Assembly (NCBI RefSeq): GCF_023923205.1
Contig: NZ_CP099490.1
Coordinates: 3,707,309-3,771,308, forward strand
DNA length: 64,000 nt
Direction of reading: 5' to 3'
Source of the DNA: Ornithinimicrobium cryptoxanthini
GTDB lineage: Bacteria > Actinomycetota > Actinomycetes > Actinomycetales > Dermatophilaceae
The notes under the pieces were generated by a model. That model did no database searches. It was not told the DNA's origin and saw only the letters and a program-made list of their open reading frames with translations. Shown here in pieces: positions 17,694-26,308 of the stretch. The position numbers and the translations under genes are program-made. The stretch's first letter is position 1; the number at the start of each line of letters is the position of its first letter.

Positions 17694-19310
17694 ATGGCAC
17701 AGGACCAGCCGGTTGGGCACGACGCCCTCGTCGTCGATGGCGCCTTCGGCTGTGGCTACCTGGTCCGGGCCGGCACCAACACCGCGCCGGGGCTCGTGGC
17801 GGGCTGGCCGGTCCACAAGCTGGGCTCCTTGACCTATCACCTGCACCCCCGCACCCGCCTGCACGCCGCGGTGCGTGACGGAGGGCCCGGGCGCGTCGTC
17901 ATACTCGGTCATCCGGTGGACGTGCGCGCCGGGCTCGGGGACGGCGACCTGATCTGCGAGGACGTGCTCGACTCCTGGACGGACCAGGGTCTCGATGCGG
18001 CGGTCCGCCACCTGGCCTATCTCGGCGGCCGGTGGACCGCCTTCCTGGACGCCGTCGTGGCGCCCGGAGAGCCGGGGCGGGTCACCGTCGTGCCCGACTG
18101 TCAGGCCACCCAGGCGGTCTTCTACTCCACATACAAGGGGGTGGCGCTGGGCTCCCAGCCGGCGCTGGTCGCGCAGGCCGTCGACACGGGGCCCGACGAG
18201 GCGGCGCAGCGGATGTGGGACGCGCTGCGCAAGGCGCGTCGCACCGGGGTGATCTTCCACCCGGGCACGATGACCACGCACGAGGGCGTGCTCCCGCTGG
18301 TCCCCAACCACCTGTTGCGGTTGTCTGTCGCGGGCGCGGCGGTGAGCGTGGAGCACGAGCGCTTCTGGCCCTTCCAGGACCGCGTCGAGCGCACCGACAC
18401 GCGGGCGGTGACCAGCGAGTTCATCGACTACTTCCGCGAGCACACGCGGCTGCTGTGCGACTTCGGGACCCCGGTCATCAGCCTCACCGGCGGGATGGAC
18501 AGCCGCACCTCCCTGGCTGCCGCCCTCCCGCACCTGCACGAGGACTCCTTCACGTTCACCTACTTCAACCCGCGCGACGGGCTGACCAAGAAGGGGGCGG
18601 CCGATGACGTCTTCGAGGCCAACGCGATCGCCTTCGGGGTCGGGGTCCAGCACCGTGTGCTCCGGTGGCGCCGGCCCCGCCGGGGCAGCGCGTTCGACGA
18701 GATCATCGCCCGCACCTATCCGGTCCAGCGCGCCTCGACCGGCGCCGCGCACGCGATGTGGGCCGACCTGCCGCACGACATCATCCACCTGCAGTCGATC
18801 GGCGCCGAGGTGGGCACGACGTTCTTCACGAAGCGCCCAGAGGGCCCGATCACCGCGGACCGGCTGCTGGAGATCGTCAGCACGCGCGCCGACCTCGGCC
18901 AGGAGATGGCACGGGCAGCGTTCGGTGACTACCTGGACTACGCGCAGTTCACCCACGAGGCGATCCGCGGCTATGACCCGCACGATGTCTTCTACTGGGA
19001 GCAGCGGATGGGCAAGTGGGGCTACCAGAAGTTCCAGGACGGCGACTTCAGCCACCGCATGCTGCTGCCGTTCAACGACCGCGGGCTCATCGAGCTGATG
19101 CAGTCCCTGCCCTATCCGCAGCGGGAGTCCAAGGTCCTGCTCCACGCTCTGCTGGCGACGGTGCCCGCCCCGGCCACACCAGCACCTGCCGACGAGGCGC
19201 GCATCGGCTGGCGCGACGTGGTCGCCGCACGACCCCATGTGCGTCCGCGTCTCGCCCGGCTGCGAGACAGGTTGCCCCGCAGGCAGACCACACAGCGGAG
19301 TATGCCGTGA
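17694..19310 (+). CDS. Asparagine-synthase-like protein with intact PP-loop
   Basis: 538 residues, related to glutamine-dependent asparagine synthases. The C-terminal half has an intact pyrophosphate-binding loop SLTGGMDSRTS (about residues 263-273), so ATP-dependent adenylation is plausible. The N-terminal half resembles the second part of a class II glutamine amidotransferase domain (GGRWTAFLDAV, VVPDCQATQAVFYST) but lacks the catalytic Cys at position 2, so glutamine hydrolysis is unlikely. The ATG at 17694 follows GGGAGAG. The gene overlaps its degenerate paralogue downstream (GTGA). In this setting it may amidate or aminoacylate a sugar acid of the polymer; this is inference. Confidence 0.75.
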   Translation: MAQDQPVGHDALVVDGAFGCGYLVRAGTNTAPGLVAGWPVHKLGSLTYHLHPRTRLHAAVRDGGPGRVVILGHPVDVRAGLGDGDLICEDVLDSWTDQGLDAAVRHLAYLGGRWTAFLDAVVAPGEPGRVTVVPDCQATQAVFYSTYKGVALGSQPALVAQAVDTGPDEAAQRMWDALRKARRTGVIFHPGTMTTHEGVLPLVPNHLLRLSVAGAAVSVEHERFWPFQDRVERTDTRAVTSEFIDYFREHTRLLCDFGTPVISLTGGMDSRTSLAAALPHLHEDSFTFTYFNPRDGLTKKGAADDVFEANAIAFGVGVQHRVLRWRRPRRGSAFDEIIARTYPVQRASTGAAHAMWADLPHDIIHLQSIGAEVGTTFFTKRPEGPITADRLLEIVSTRADLGQEMARAAFGDYLDYAQFTHEAIRGYDPHDVFYWEQRMGKWGYQKFQDGDFSHRMLLPFNDRGLIELMQSLPYPQRESKVLLHALLATVPAPATPAPADEARIGWRDVVAARPHVRPRLARLRDRLPRRQTTQRSMP

Positions 19311-20662
19311 GCCGGGTGCCCGAGGGGCAGCACCAGACCTCCCGGCAGGTGAGCGGGTTGGCAGGGCAGGCGCGACGCCTGGCCGGGCGGGCGCGACGCC
19401 TGGGCGTGACCGCACGCCGGCAGATCGGTGAGCGGGTCCGGCAGCGCGTGCGCACCGTCCGTTCCCGGCAGGCGGCGCTGCAGCCGGGCGAGGTCGCGCG
19501 CGCGGGGGCTTTCCGCCACGGCTATCTGGTGTCCGCAGCCGGATCATCGGTGCCCCCGGCCGTGGCCCAGTGGGTCCGGCGTGAGGTCGGCACCGTGACC
19601 TACCGCCTGCACCCGAGCACCCGGCTGACCGTGGCAGCCGATGCCATCGTGCTCCTCGGCGACCCGGTTGACGTGGACGCGGACACCGCAGACACCGCGA
19701 TGATCGCGCAGCGACTCGCCGGGCTGCGCCCGGACGGCACGGCCGCGATCGTGCGGGCCGCCAGCCGGCTCGGTGGTCGGTGGACGCTCTTCGTGCACGA
19801 GAGCGACGGGAGGCTCACGGTGGTGACCGACGCGCTGGCCAGCCAGGGTGTGTGGTGGGACCAGGAGGATGTGATCGCCTCGCACCGGGCGCTGCTGTCC
19901 ACGCCGGTCTCCGCGCTGCAGCCGAACACGCTGCTGCGGGTCGGGCTCCCAGGCCGTGACGATCACGAGGTGCACTGCTACTGGCCCGCTCCTGAAGGAA
20001 GTGGTGCGGACCTGGTGGTCGAGCCTGGGGCGGCTGGGCGCGAGCTGCGTGAGCGGCTCGTGACCCACACCCGGTTGCTCGCGACGTTGGGCCGGCCGGG
20101 TCTCGCCCTGACCGAGGGAGTGGCCAGCAGGGCGCTGTTGGCGGCCTATCTGCGGCATCCGCGCGATGACGGCTTCGCATTCACCACGTTTGAGGTCAGC
20201 TCCGTGGGCGAGGGGCTGGGCCCGGTGGAGCACCTGTTCGCCGCCAGTCACCTCGCCCAGACTGTCGGCCTGCCTCACCGGGTGCTGGAGGTCGCCGCCA
20301 CACCGGAAGCCGAGCCCCTCGCCGTGGCCTTCAGCCAGACCTATCCTGAGGGCGCGAGCCATCCCCAGAGCGCATCAGCTGGAGTAGCGCGGGCCTACTC
20401 AGCACTGCCGGAGGGCACGGTGGTGCTGCACCCGGCCGGGGCCGAGGTGCAGGACCAGGCGACCTGGGAGGCGGGCGACCACCTCAGATCTAGCGAGGGG
20501 TTCCCCGAGGGTGATCTCACGCAGCGGGTTCTGCTGCCGTTCAACGACCGCCGGGTCATCGAGCTGCTGCTGAGCCTGTCGGGGGCACGGGAGGACGCGT
20601 CGGCACCGCTGGCACCGTTGGTCGACGAGCTGCCCACGCCCACTCCCGCGCTGGACGCCTAG
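19307..20662 (+). CDS. Degenerate asparagine-synthase-like paralogue
   Basis: 451 residues, clearly related to the upstream protein: both share VTYRLHPSTRL-type and GGRWTLFV-type N-terminal segments and a C-terminal LLPFNDR(R/G)(V/L)IEL. The PP-loop is lost: where the upstream protein has LTGGMDSR this one has LTEGVASR (about residues 268-275), so ATP use is unlikely. An extra Arg-rich N-terminus (residues 15-60, GLAGQARRLAGRARRLG) precedes the shared part. The GTG at 19307 overlaps the previous stop. Its TAG stop shares CTAG with the convergent gene at 20659. It may be a non-catalytic partner of the upstream protein. Confidence 0.75.
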   Translation: MSRVPEGQHQTSRQVSGLAGQARRLAGRARRLGVTARRQIGERVRQRVRTVRSRQAALQPGEVARAGAFRHGYLVSAAGSSVPPAVAQWVRREVGTVTYRLHPSTRLTVAADAIVLLGDPVDVDADTADTAMIAQRLAGLRPDGTAAIVRAASRLGGRWTLFVHESDGRLTVVTDALASQGVWWDQEDVIASHRALLSTPVSALQPNTLLRVGLPGRDDHEVHCYWPAPEGSGADLVVEPGAAGRELRERLVTHTRLLATLGRPGLALTEGVASRALLAAYLRHPRDDGFAFTTFEVSSVGEGLGPVEHLFAASHLAQTVGLPHRVLEVAATPEAEPLAVAFSQTYPEGASHPQSASAGVARAYSALPEGTVVLHPAGAEVQDQATWEAGDHLRSSEGFPEGDLTQRVLLPFNDRRVIELLLSLSGAREDASAPLAPLVDELPTPTPALDA

Positions 20663-23600
20663 TCCACCGGCTGCACCGGCTGAGACACGAGCCGTCCCGG
20701 CCGGCCGTCCTCCGCAGGCAGCGTCAGGTGCTGTGGACCCTGGCGCACCGACCACCTGGTCGTCCACCAGGTGCCGTGGGCGACGTCGTCGATCTCGATG
20801 CCGTCCTTCTCGCTGCCGTCCGTCTCAGCCGGACCGCGCAGTGCGCCACGCACGAGACCCTCGCGCACCATGACCACGGCGCGCACCGCCTGCGGTGCTC
20901 CCGTGAGATCGACCCAGCCCACTCCCTCGGCGACAGGACCGGTGAGCTCGTCGCGGAGCCAGTCCTGCGTCGCTGACGTGGCCGCGTCCCCCGGGGCGTG
21001 CAGCACGACCAGTTGGTCGGCGCGCGCACCGTCCGACTGGGACCGCAGAGGGACCGAGAGCGTCGCGACCGCAGCGTCGGTGCCGACCTCGATGGGACTG
21101 GCCGGGTCGCCGGTGGGGCGCACGCTCAGCTGCACCGGATCCATGTCCTGCACCGGCTCCATATCCTGGCCCGCTCCCCCGCCGTCGGCGGCCGGCCCCG
21201 TCAGCGCCCTGATCCGCTGGGCGAACCCCGCGTGTCCAAAACGCTCGGCGACGAGCAGTCGTGACCGCTCGACCCGCTCCCGGTAGGCCGCGGGATCTGC
21301 GACATAGCCGGCGATCAGTGCCTGTGCCTGCCCCGGCGTGGCGTAGTCCACGGTGTCACCGAAGACCACGCGGTGTTTGGGGTGGACGATGGTCAGCACA
21401 CCGCTGGCAGCGGCCTCCAGGATGACCCGTCCGAAGGCCTCGTGCGCCGAGGTGTTGTCCGCATAGAGGAAGAAGTCCAGCCCCGCGAGGAAGTCGCCCA
21501 CCTCCATCGCACCCTGCTCCAGGATCTCCCAGTTCGAGGGCAGGACGATCTCACGACTCGGCTCTGACGCTGCCGCCTCCGCCTGGGTCAGCGACCGGAC
21601 CGTCTTCGTGCCGCCCATGATCCGCACGCGATAGTCGGGTGGGAACTGATAGGCCGTGAGCAGCTCGCCGAAGGTCTGGGGGAACTTGATGCGGTCGTCA
21701 CGCGAGTAGCGGCCGACCACGACCGGGCCGTCCTGGCCGGGCACCCGGTCATCGCGATGGCGCCACGCGACCACGTCGATCAGGCCCGGGTCGTCCCAGG
21801 TCGTGAGGTTGACCTCGGGGTCCTGCTCCAGGAGCACCTGGCGGATCCCCGGCCCTTGCGGGACCCACACGGGGTCGACACCGAACAGCTCCCGGGCCCG
21901 CTGCGTGACATCGCGCACGACATAGCGTTGATCGGTGCCGTCCCGCTCCAGCGGTGCCTGGTTGGCGACCAGCAACAGGTGCCCGACCGTCACCGGGTCA
22001 CGGAGCAGGTGAGGGGGATACTGCAGGATCGGTGGATAGCGCAGGACCAGCACGTCGACGTGCGCTCGGTCGTCGGGCTGGAGCCACTCCACCGCCCCGC
22101 TGACGATCAGGTCCATGACCGGGTCGCAGAGCGGGAGGTCCTCGGTGGTCATGAAGCGGAAGGCCTCCAGGTGCATGACGGCCACCGACAGCCCAGCCTC
22201 GAGGCAGGCCCTGATCTCCTCCATCATCGAGCGCTGGGGCCCGCCGTAGCGGCGCCAGTCCCCCGCGAAGCACACCTGCACGCGGTGCCCGCCGGGCAGT
22301 GCCGGCTTCGTCCACCGGCGCGGCTCTGGGAACGCCCGCGGCGCCACGGGGTCGAGGAACGGGTCGGCAGTGCCTGCCGCGATCGCCTGGTGCCACCGTC
22401 GGTAGGCGGACTTGTAGGCGTGCCGCGCACCGTGCCGCCACCCCATCGAGAACTCGCCCGACGAGAGCGTGTCACCGCCCCGCAGGAAGAGGATGGACTC
22501 AGGAAGATCTTCGATCACCTGCCCGAAGGCCACGCGGAGCCGCAGGCCGAACTCCGTGTCTGCGCCCTTGGACGTGTGGTCGAACCAGCCGATCCGGGCC
22601 ATCACCTCGGGCCGGCGGAACAAGAGGGTCCCGGAGGCCCTCATCCGGGGCAGGTAGCCCGGCCGGGTCAGCTCGAGGTCCGGCGTCACCCGCACGCCCT
22701 GCGCCCGGGTCGCCAGCAGTTTTGGGCGGGCCAGGAGGCGACGCATCCCCAGCTCGAGAGCCTGCGGGTGCAGGTAGTCATCCGAGTCAAGGGTCGTGCA
22801 GAACTCACCGGTCGCGACCCGCAGGGCGCTGTTGCGAGCGCGGTAGGTGCCACCGTTGACGGCCTTGGGCAGCAGCCTGATCCGGGGGTCCCGGGCGGCA
22901 GTCTCGGCCAGCAGGGCGGCATACTCCGGCCCCGAGGCGTCGTCGACGATGATCAGCTCCAGATTTGACCAGGTCTGCTCGAGCACGGACCGCACCGCGG
23001 TCTGGAGCTCGGGCCCCGGCCGGAAGCAGCTCATCAGCACGGTCACCCGGTGGGGCGCATCGACCGTCGTCAGGCCAGGGGCACGCAGGCGATCCAGCGG
23101 ACTGCCCGGACCCTCCCACCCGAGCATCGGGTCAGGGTCCACGACCAGGTCGGCCAAGGCACTCGAGTGCAGCGCGGCATTGAAGGCGGAGGTCCACTGA
23201 TCGAGGTCCCCGTCGGGGAAGATCCACGGATTTGCCCGGTCGGCGATCAGCGAGGTGCGCGCGCCATCGCGCACGGACGGATCCGCCAGCAGGTCAGCGA
23301 TCGCACCGTCACGGGCCACCAGCCGCAGCTGGGCCAGGAGCTCGGTGGAGCGCCAGTGGAGCGGCCCGGCCAGGTGGACCGCCTCGAGCATCCGGCGAGC
23401 GGTGTCCTGCTCCTGCCGGTCACTCAGCTGCACCGCGAGCACCTGGGCGTAGTTGGCCAGCCACTCGGGGTTCTGGTCGTCCCGCACGGTTGCCCACGGC
23501 TCGCCGCTGCGTGCCCACTGGGCCACGTCGTCCGGGGCGTGTCCCGGCCAGGCCAGCTCCGCGAAGATCTCTCGCGACCAGACGGACTTGGTCCGCAGCG

Positions 23601-23709
23601 CGGTGGAGACCAGCGCCCGCGGTCTGCGCAGCGGGTGGAGCTGGTGGTCGCGGGCGGTCCCGACGCGGGTGGCGCGCACCTGGCCGCCAGCGTGGTCAGC
23701 GGGCGGCAC
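20659..23709 (-). CDS. Large bifunctional glycosyltransferase (GT2 plus GT4-like)
   Basis: About 1016 residues. Residues 80-210 are helical. A GT2 (GT-A) domain starts near 218 (HRVTVLMSCFRPGPELQTAV) with LIIVDDASGPEY and a DSDDYLHP metal-binding motif near 306. A second half begins near 490 (VQVCFAGDWRRYGGPQRSM), with a GT4-like donor region (VVVGRYSRDDRIKFP; FFLYADNTSAHEAFGRVILE). A 150-residue tail closes it. Several in-frame GTG codons (23730, 23721, 23715, 23709) could be the start; all are close to or overlap the upstream stop at 23696, so the choice changes little. It probably builds or extends an envelope glycan. Confidence 0.8.
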   Translation of the reverse strand: MPPADHAGGQVRATRVGTARDHQLHPLRRPRALVSTALRTKSVWSREIFAELAWPGHAPDDVAQWARSGEPWATVRDDQNPEWLANYAQVLAVQLSDRQEQDTARRMLEAVHLAGPLHWRSTELLAQLRLVARDGAIADLLADPSVRDGARTSLIADRANPWIFPDGDLDQWTSAFNAALHSSALADLVVDPDPMLGWEGPGSPLDRLRAPGLTTVDAPHRVTVLMSCFRPGPELQTAVRSVLEQTWSNLELIIVDDASGPEYAALLAETAARDPRIRLLPKAVNGGTYRARNSALRVATGEFCTTLDSDDYLHPQALELGMRRLLARPKLLATRAQGVRVTPDLELTRPGYLPRMRASGTLLFRRPEVMARIGWFDHTSKGADTEFGLRLRVAFGQVIEDLPESILFLRGGDTLSSGEFSMGWRHGARHAYKSAYRRWHQAIAAGTADPFLDPVAPRAFPEPRRWTKPALPGGHRVQVCFAGDWRRYGGPQRSMMEEIRACLEAGLSVAVMHLEAFRFMTTEDLPLCDPVMDLIVSGAVEWLQPDDRAHVDVLVLRYPPILQYPPHLLRDPVTVGHLLLVANQAPLERDGTDQRYVVRDVTQRARELFGVDPVWVPQGPGIRQVLLEQDPEVNLTTWDDPGLIDVVAWRHRDDRVPGQDGPVVVGRYSRDDRIKFPQTFGELLTAYQFPPDYRVRIMGGTKTVRSLTQAEAAASEPSREIVLPSNWEILEQGAMEVGDFLAGLDFFLYADNTSAHEAFGRVILEAAASGVLTIVHPKHRVVFGDTVDYATPGQAQALIAGYVADPAAYRERVERSRLLVAERFGHAGFAQRIRALTGPAADGGGAGQDMEPVQDMDPVQLSVRPTGDPASPIEVGTDAAVATLSVPLRSQSDGARADQLVVLHAPGDAATSATQDWLRDELTGPVAEGVGWVDLTGAPQAVRAVVMVREGLVRGALRGPAETDGSEKDGIEIDDVAHGTWWTTRWSVRQGPQHLTLPAEDGRPGRLVSQPVQPVD

Positions 23710-24151
23710 CGTCACCGGCACCTGAGCCACCGGCAACGGGGTCGCTGGCACCTCGGTCACCGGCGTTCCGGAGCTCTGCGACCGCCTCATCGAGGGAGGC
23801 CTGCAGGTGGTCGAGGCGCGCGGTGTACTGAGCCTGGAGGACACGGACAGCCCCCAGCATGTCCGCACGCCCGGTCTGGATCGGGACCTCGTCCTCCTCG
23901 ACGGGGCTCGGCTCAGTCTCCCGAGGCGGAGTCTCCTCGGTCCGCACGGCGGCACGCGCCAGCTTCAACAGCTTGCGCCGGACCAGGCGCGCCTGCCGGT
24001 TGGCGTCCGCCGCCACGAGGAGAGTGGTGCTGACCAGCGCCGCCCCGAGCGCCGTGGCGAGCGTCCACTGCTCCAGCGCGACCGCGACGGTCAGCGCGAC
24101 AGAGACCACGATCGCCATGGCGAAGCTCAGCTGGAGCATTCGTGATCTCAT
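23696..24151 (-). CDS. Small membrane protein with coiled coil, unknown function
   Basis: 151 residues. Two adjoining transmembrane helices span about residues 5-50 (LSFAMAIVVSVALTVAVALE; LATALGAALVSTTLLVAA). A basic stretch (ANRQARLVRRKLLKLARAA) follows, then an acidic linker and a short coiled coil (VLQAQYTARLDHLQASLDEA). The topology suggests most of the chain is cytoplasmic. The ATG at 24151 has AAAGGG upstream. It overlaps the large glycosyltransferase gene downstream and is probably co-transcribed. It could tether that enzyme to the membrane; no family was recognised. Confidence 0.75.
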   Translation of the reverse strand: MRSRMLQLSFAMAIVVSVALTVAVALEQWTLATALGAALVSTTLLVAADANRQARLVRRKLLKLARAAVRTEETPPRETEPSPVEEDEVPIQTGRADMLGAVRVLQAQYTARLDHLQASLDEAVAELRNAGDRGASDPVAGGSGAGDGAAR

Positions 24152-24316
24152 GGAGACACCCTTTCGCTTCTGTCATCTGAACCGACGGCCCCAAAGCGGT
24201 CGGCTCACATCGGCGTCTGTCCCGCCCGGTACCTTACCTCTTGCAGAGGGGGCGGCCCGAGCAGCCACCCGATGACCAGCAACCGCGGACCGGGACCCAA
24301 GAGGCCAGGAGGATCG

Positions 24317-26284
24317 ATGAAGGCGCACCACGTGCAGCACAGTTCCAGCATGTCCTCCCTGGTGCAGCTCCGACTCGTCTCCGACGGCGGGCCCGACCAC
24401 CCCCACCGACTCGCGTCGGCGGCCCTGCGCTCTCGCAGCCCACAGGTTCTCGACGCCCTGGTCGAGTGCGCCGGCGGCGGTCCCGGTGGCATCGAGCGGG
24501 TGCGCGGGCTGCTGCGCGAGGGCACCGTGCCCCACTCGATGCTCACCTCGCAGACCGGCCCCTACAGCGTCGCACTCGCGACCGTCCTGGCCGGTCTCCA
24601 TCCCGGGACTGCGGACGCACCCCTGGCGCTCGCGCTCGCGACCGCCGCCGCCGACGTCTCCCCCAGACAGTGGTGGTGGCGACGAGCCTCCATCGTGGCC
24701 ATCCAGAACGCCGTGCTGTGCGGCGCCCATGACACTGCTTTGCGTCTGCTCGAGCAGCTGCCCGCACTGACCCGGGCGGTGAAGTTCGGGACCCTGGCCG
24801 ACGTCGCCAACCCCTATCTCGGAACCCGCGGCGAGCAGCCCTCCGACCCGACCAACGCCGACACCGACAGCGCCCACGTCGCCTGGGAGGAGGCGCTGTC
24901 GTTCCCCTTCGTGCGGGCCGAGCTGTCCCCGCTGCGGGTGGACCGCGCCGCCGCCACGCTCTTCGACGGCCTGGCCGCGGCCTCCGAGCCAGGATCCGTC
25001 GATGGTCCGCTGGTCACCGTGGTGATGCCGACCTACGCCCCGGACGAGGGACTGTTGACGTCGGTGCGCTCGCTGCTCGCCCAGAGCTACGGCAACCTGG
25101 AGATCCTCCTGGTCGACGACTGCTCCCCACCGGGGTTCATCGAGCGCTACGAGCAGGCCGCCGCCCTGGACCCGCGCATCACCCTCCTCCGGATGCCGGT
25201 CAACGGCGGCAGCTACCTGGGCCGCAACGCGGCGATGGCTCGCGCGACCGGCCGGTTCATCACCTTCCAGGACGGCGACGACTGGTCCCACCCTGAGCGC
25301 ATCACTCAGCAGGTCCGCATGCTGCAGGAGCACCCGGAGGCGCCAGCGTCGCTGAGCAGCGCCATCCGCGCCACCGATGACCTGGCCTACACGTGGCTGG
25401 GGTTCTCCCCCCAGCGCGACAACGCCAGCTCGTTGATGATCACCCGCCCCACCCTCGAGCGCCTGGGGCCGTTCCAGCGCGTGCGCAAGGGTGCTGACTC
25501 GGAGTATCACAAGCGCATCGAGGCCGTGCTGGGCCCACTCGCCTACGTCCGGCTGCCGCTCGCCGTGACCCGGCTCCGGGCCGGCAGCCTGTCCCGCGCT
25601 GACTTCACCCTCGACTGGCACACGCCAGACCGCGTGAACTATCGCAACGTCTTTGGGCACTGGCACCGGACCAGGGCCCCCCAGGAGGTGCCGCTCGACG
25701 CGCGCGACGGAGCTGTCCAGCCCTTCCCACCCCCGCGCAGCTTCCTGCGAGCCCTGCCCGGAGAGCCGGCCCCGCGCATGCACTTCACCCTCGGATACCT
25801 GCTCGATGCGAGCCTGCCCTCCCCCCTGCCGGGGCAGCACGCGATAGCACCGGCGCTCCCGGCGGACGAGACCCCGGCGGTCATCCACCGGGAGGACTTC
25901 GGCCTGGCCCGTCAGTCGTGGGAGCCGTTCACCGAGGAGTTTCTTGAGCTGGTGCAGTCAGGTGCCGTGGACCTGATCAGTGCGACCGACCAGGTGCACC
26001 TGGACACCCTCGTGGTGCTGCGTCCCGGCGCCGTGGAGATGCGCGACGACAAGGGCGTCGCCTTCACAGCCGGCCAGGTCATCGTGACCGTCCCGGTCCC
26101 CGACCGGCACGGTCGGTTCGTCGACCTGACGGAGGTCTCCGACACCTGCGTGGACCTCTTCGGCCACCGACCCCGCTGGGCAGCGCTGGACTCGCAGAGC
26201 CAACAGGCCTGGGCCGACGACGGCTGGGAGCTGCCCCGGCTGGAGGAGCTCATCGGGACTCCCGTCCCGGTCGCGGCACCCTGA
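24317..26284 (+). CDS. Glycosyltransferase family 2 protein with an incomplete second module
   Basis: 655 residues. The first 220 residues are helical, without a recognised family. A GT2 domain starts near 231 (LVTVVMPTYAPDEG) with ILLVDDCSPPGF and QDGDDWSHPERI (metal binding, near 317). After 500 the sequence resembles the start of the second half of the 20659-23709 protein (FLELVQSGAVDLISATDQVH; CVDLFGHRPRWAALD) but stops before the GT4-like donor part. The start ATG at 24317 has AGGAGG four bases upstream. It is divergent from 23696-24151 and convergent with the acyltransferase gene. Confidence 0.8.
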   Translation: MKAHHVQHSSSMSSLVQLRLVSDGGPDHPHRLASAALRSRSPQVLDALVECAGGGPGGIERVRGLLREGTVPHSMLTSQTGPYSVALATVLAGLHPGTADAPLALALATAAADVSPRQWWWRRASIVAIQNAVLCGAHDTALRLLEQLPALTRAVKFGTLADVANPYLGTRGEQPSDPTNADTDSAHVAWEEALSFPFVRAELSPLRVDRAAATLFDGLAAASEPGSVDGPLVTVVMPTYAPDEGLLTSVRSLLAQSYGNLEILLVDDCSPPGFIERYEQAAALDPRITLLRMPVNGGSYLGRNAAMARATGRFITFQDGDDWSHPERITQQVRMLQEHPEAPASLSSAIRATDDLAYTWLGFSPQRDNASSLMITRPTLERLGPFQRVRKGADSEYHKRIEAVLGPLAYVRLPLAVTRLRAGSLSRADFTLDWHTPDRVNYRNVFGHWHRTRAPQEVPLDARDGAVQPFPPPRSFLRALPGEPAPRMHFTLGYLLDASLPSPLPGQHAIAPALPADETPAVIHREDFGLARQSWEPFTEEFLELVQSGAVDLISATDQVHLDTLVVLRPGAVEMRDDKGVAFTAGQVIVTVPVPDRHGRFVDLTEVSDTCVDLFGHRPRWAALDSQSQQAWADDGWELPRLEELIGTPVPVAAP

Positions 26285-26308
26285 TGTCAGCCCGCGGCGT
26301 CCTGACGC

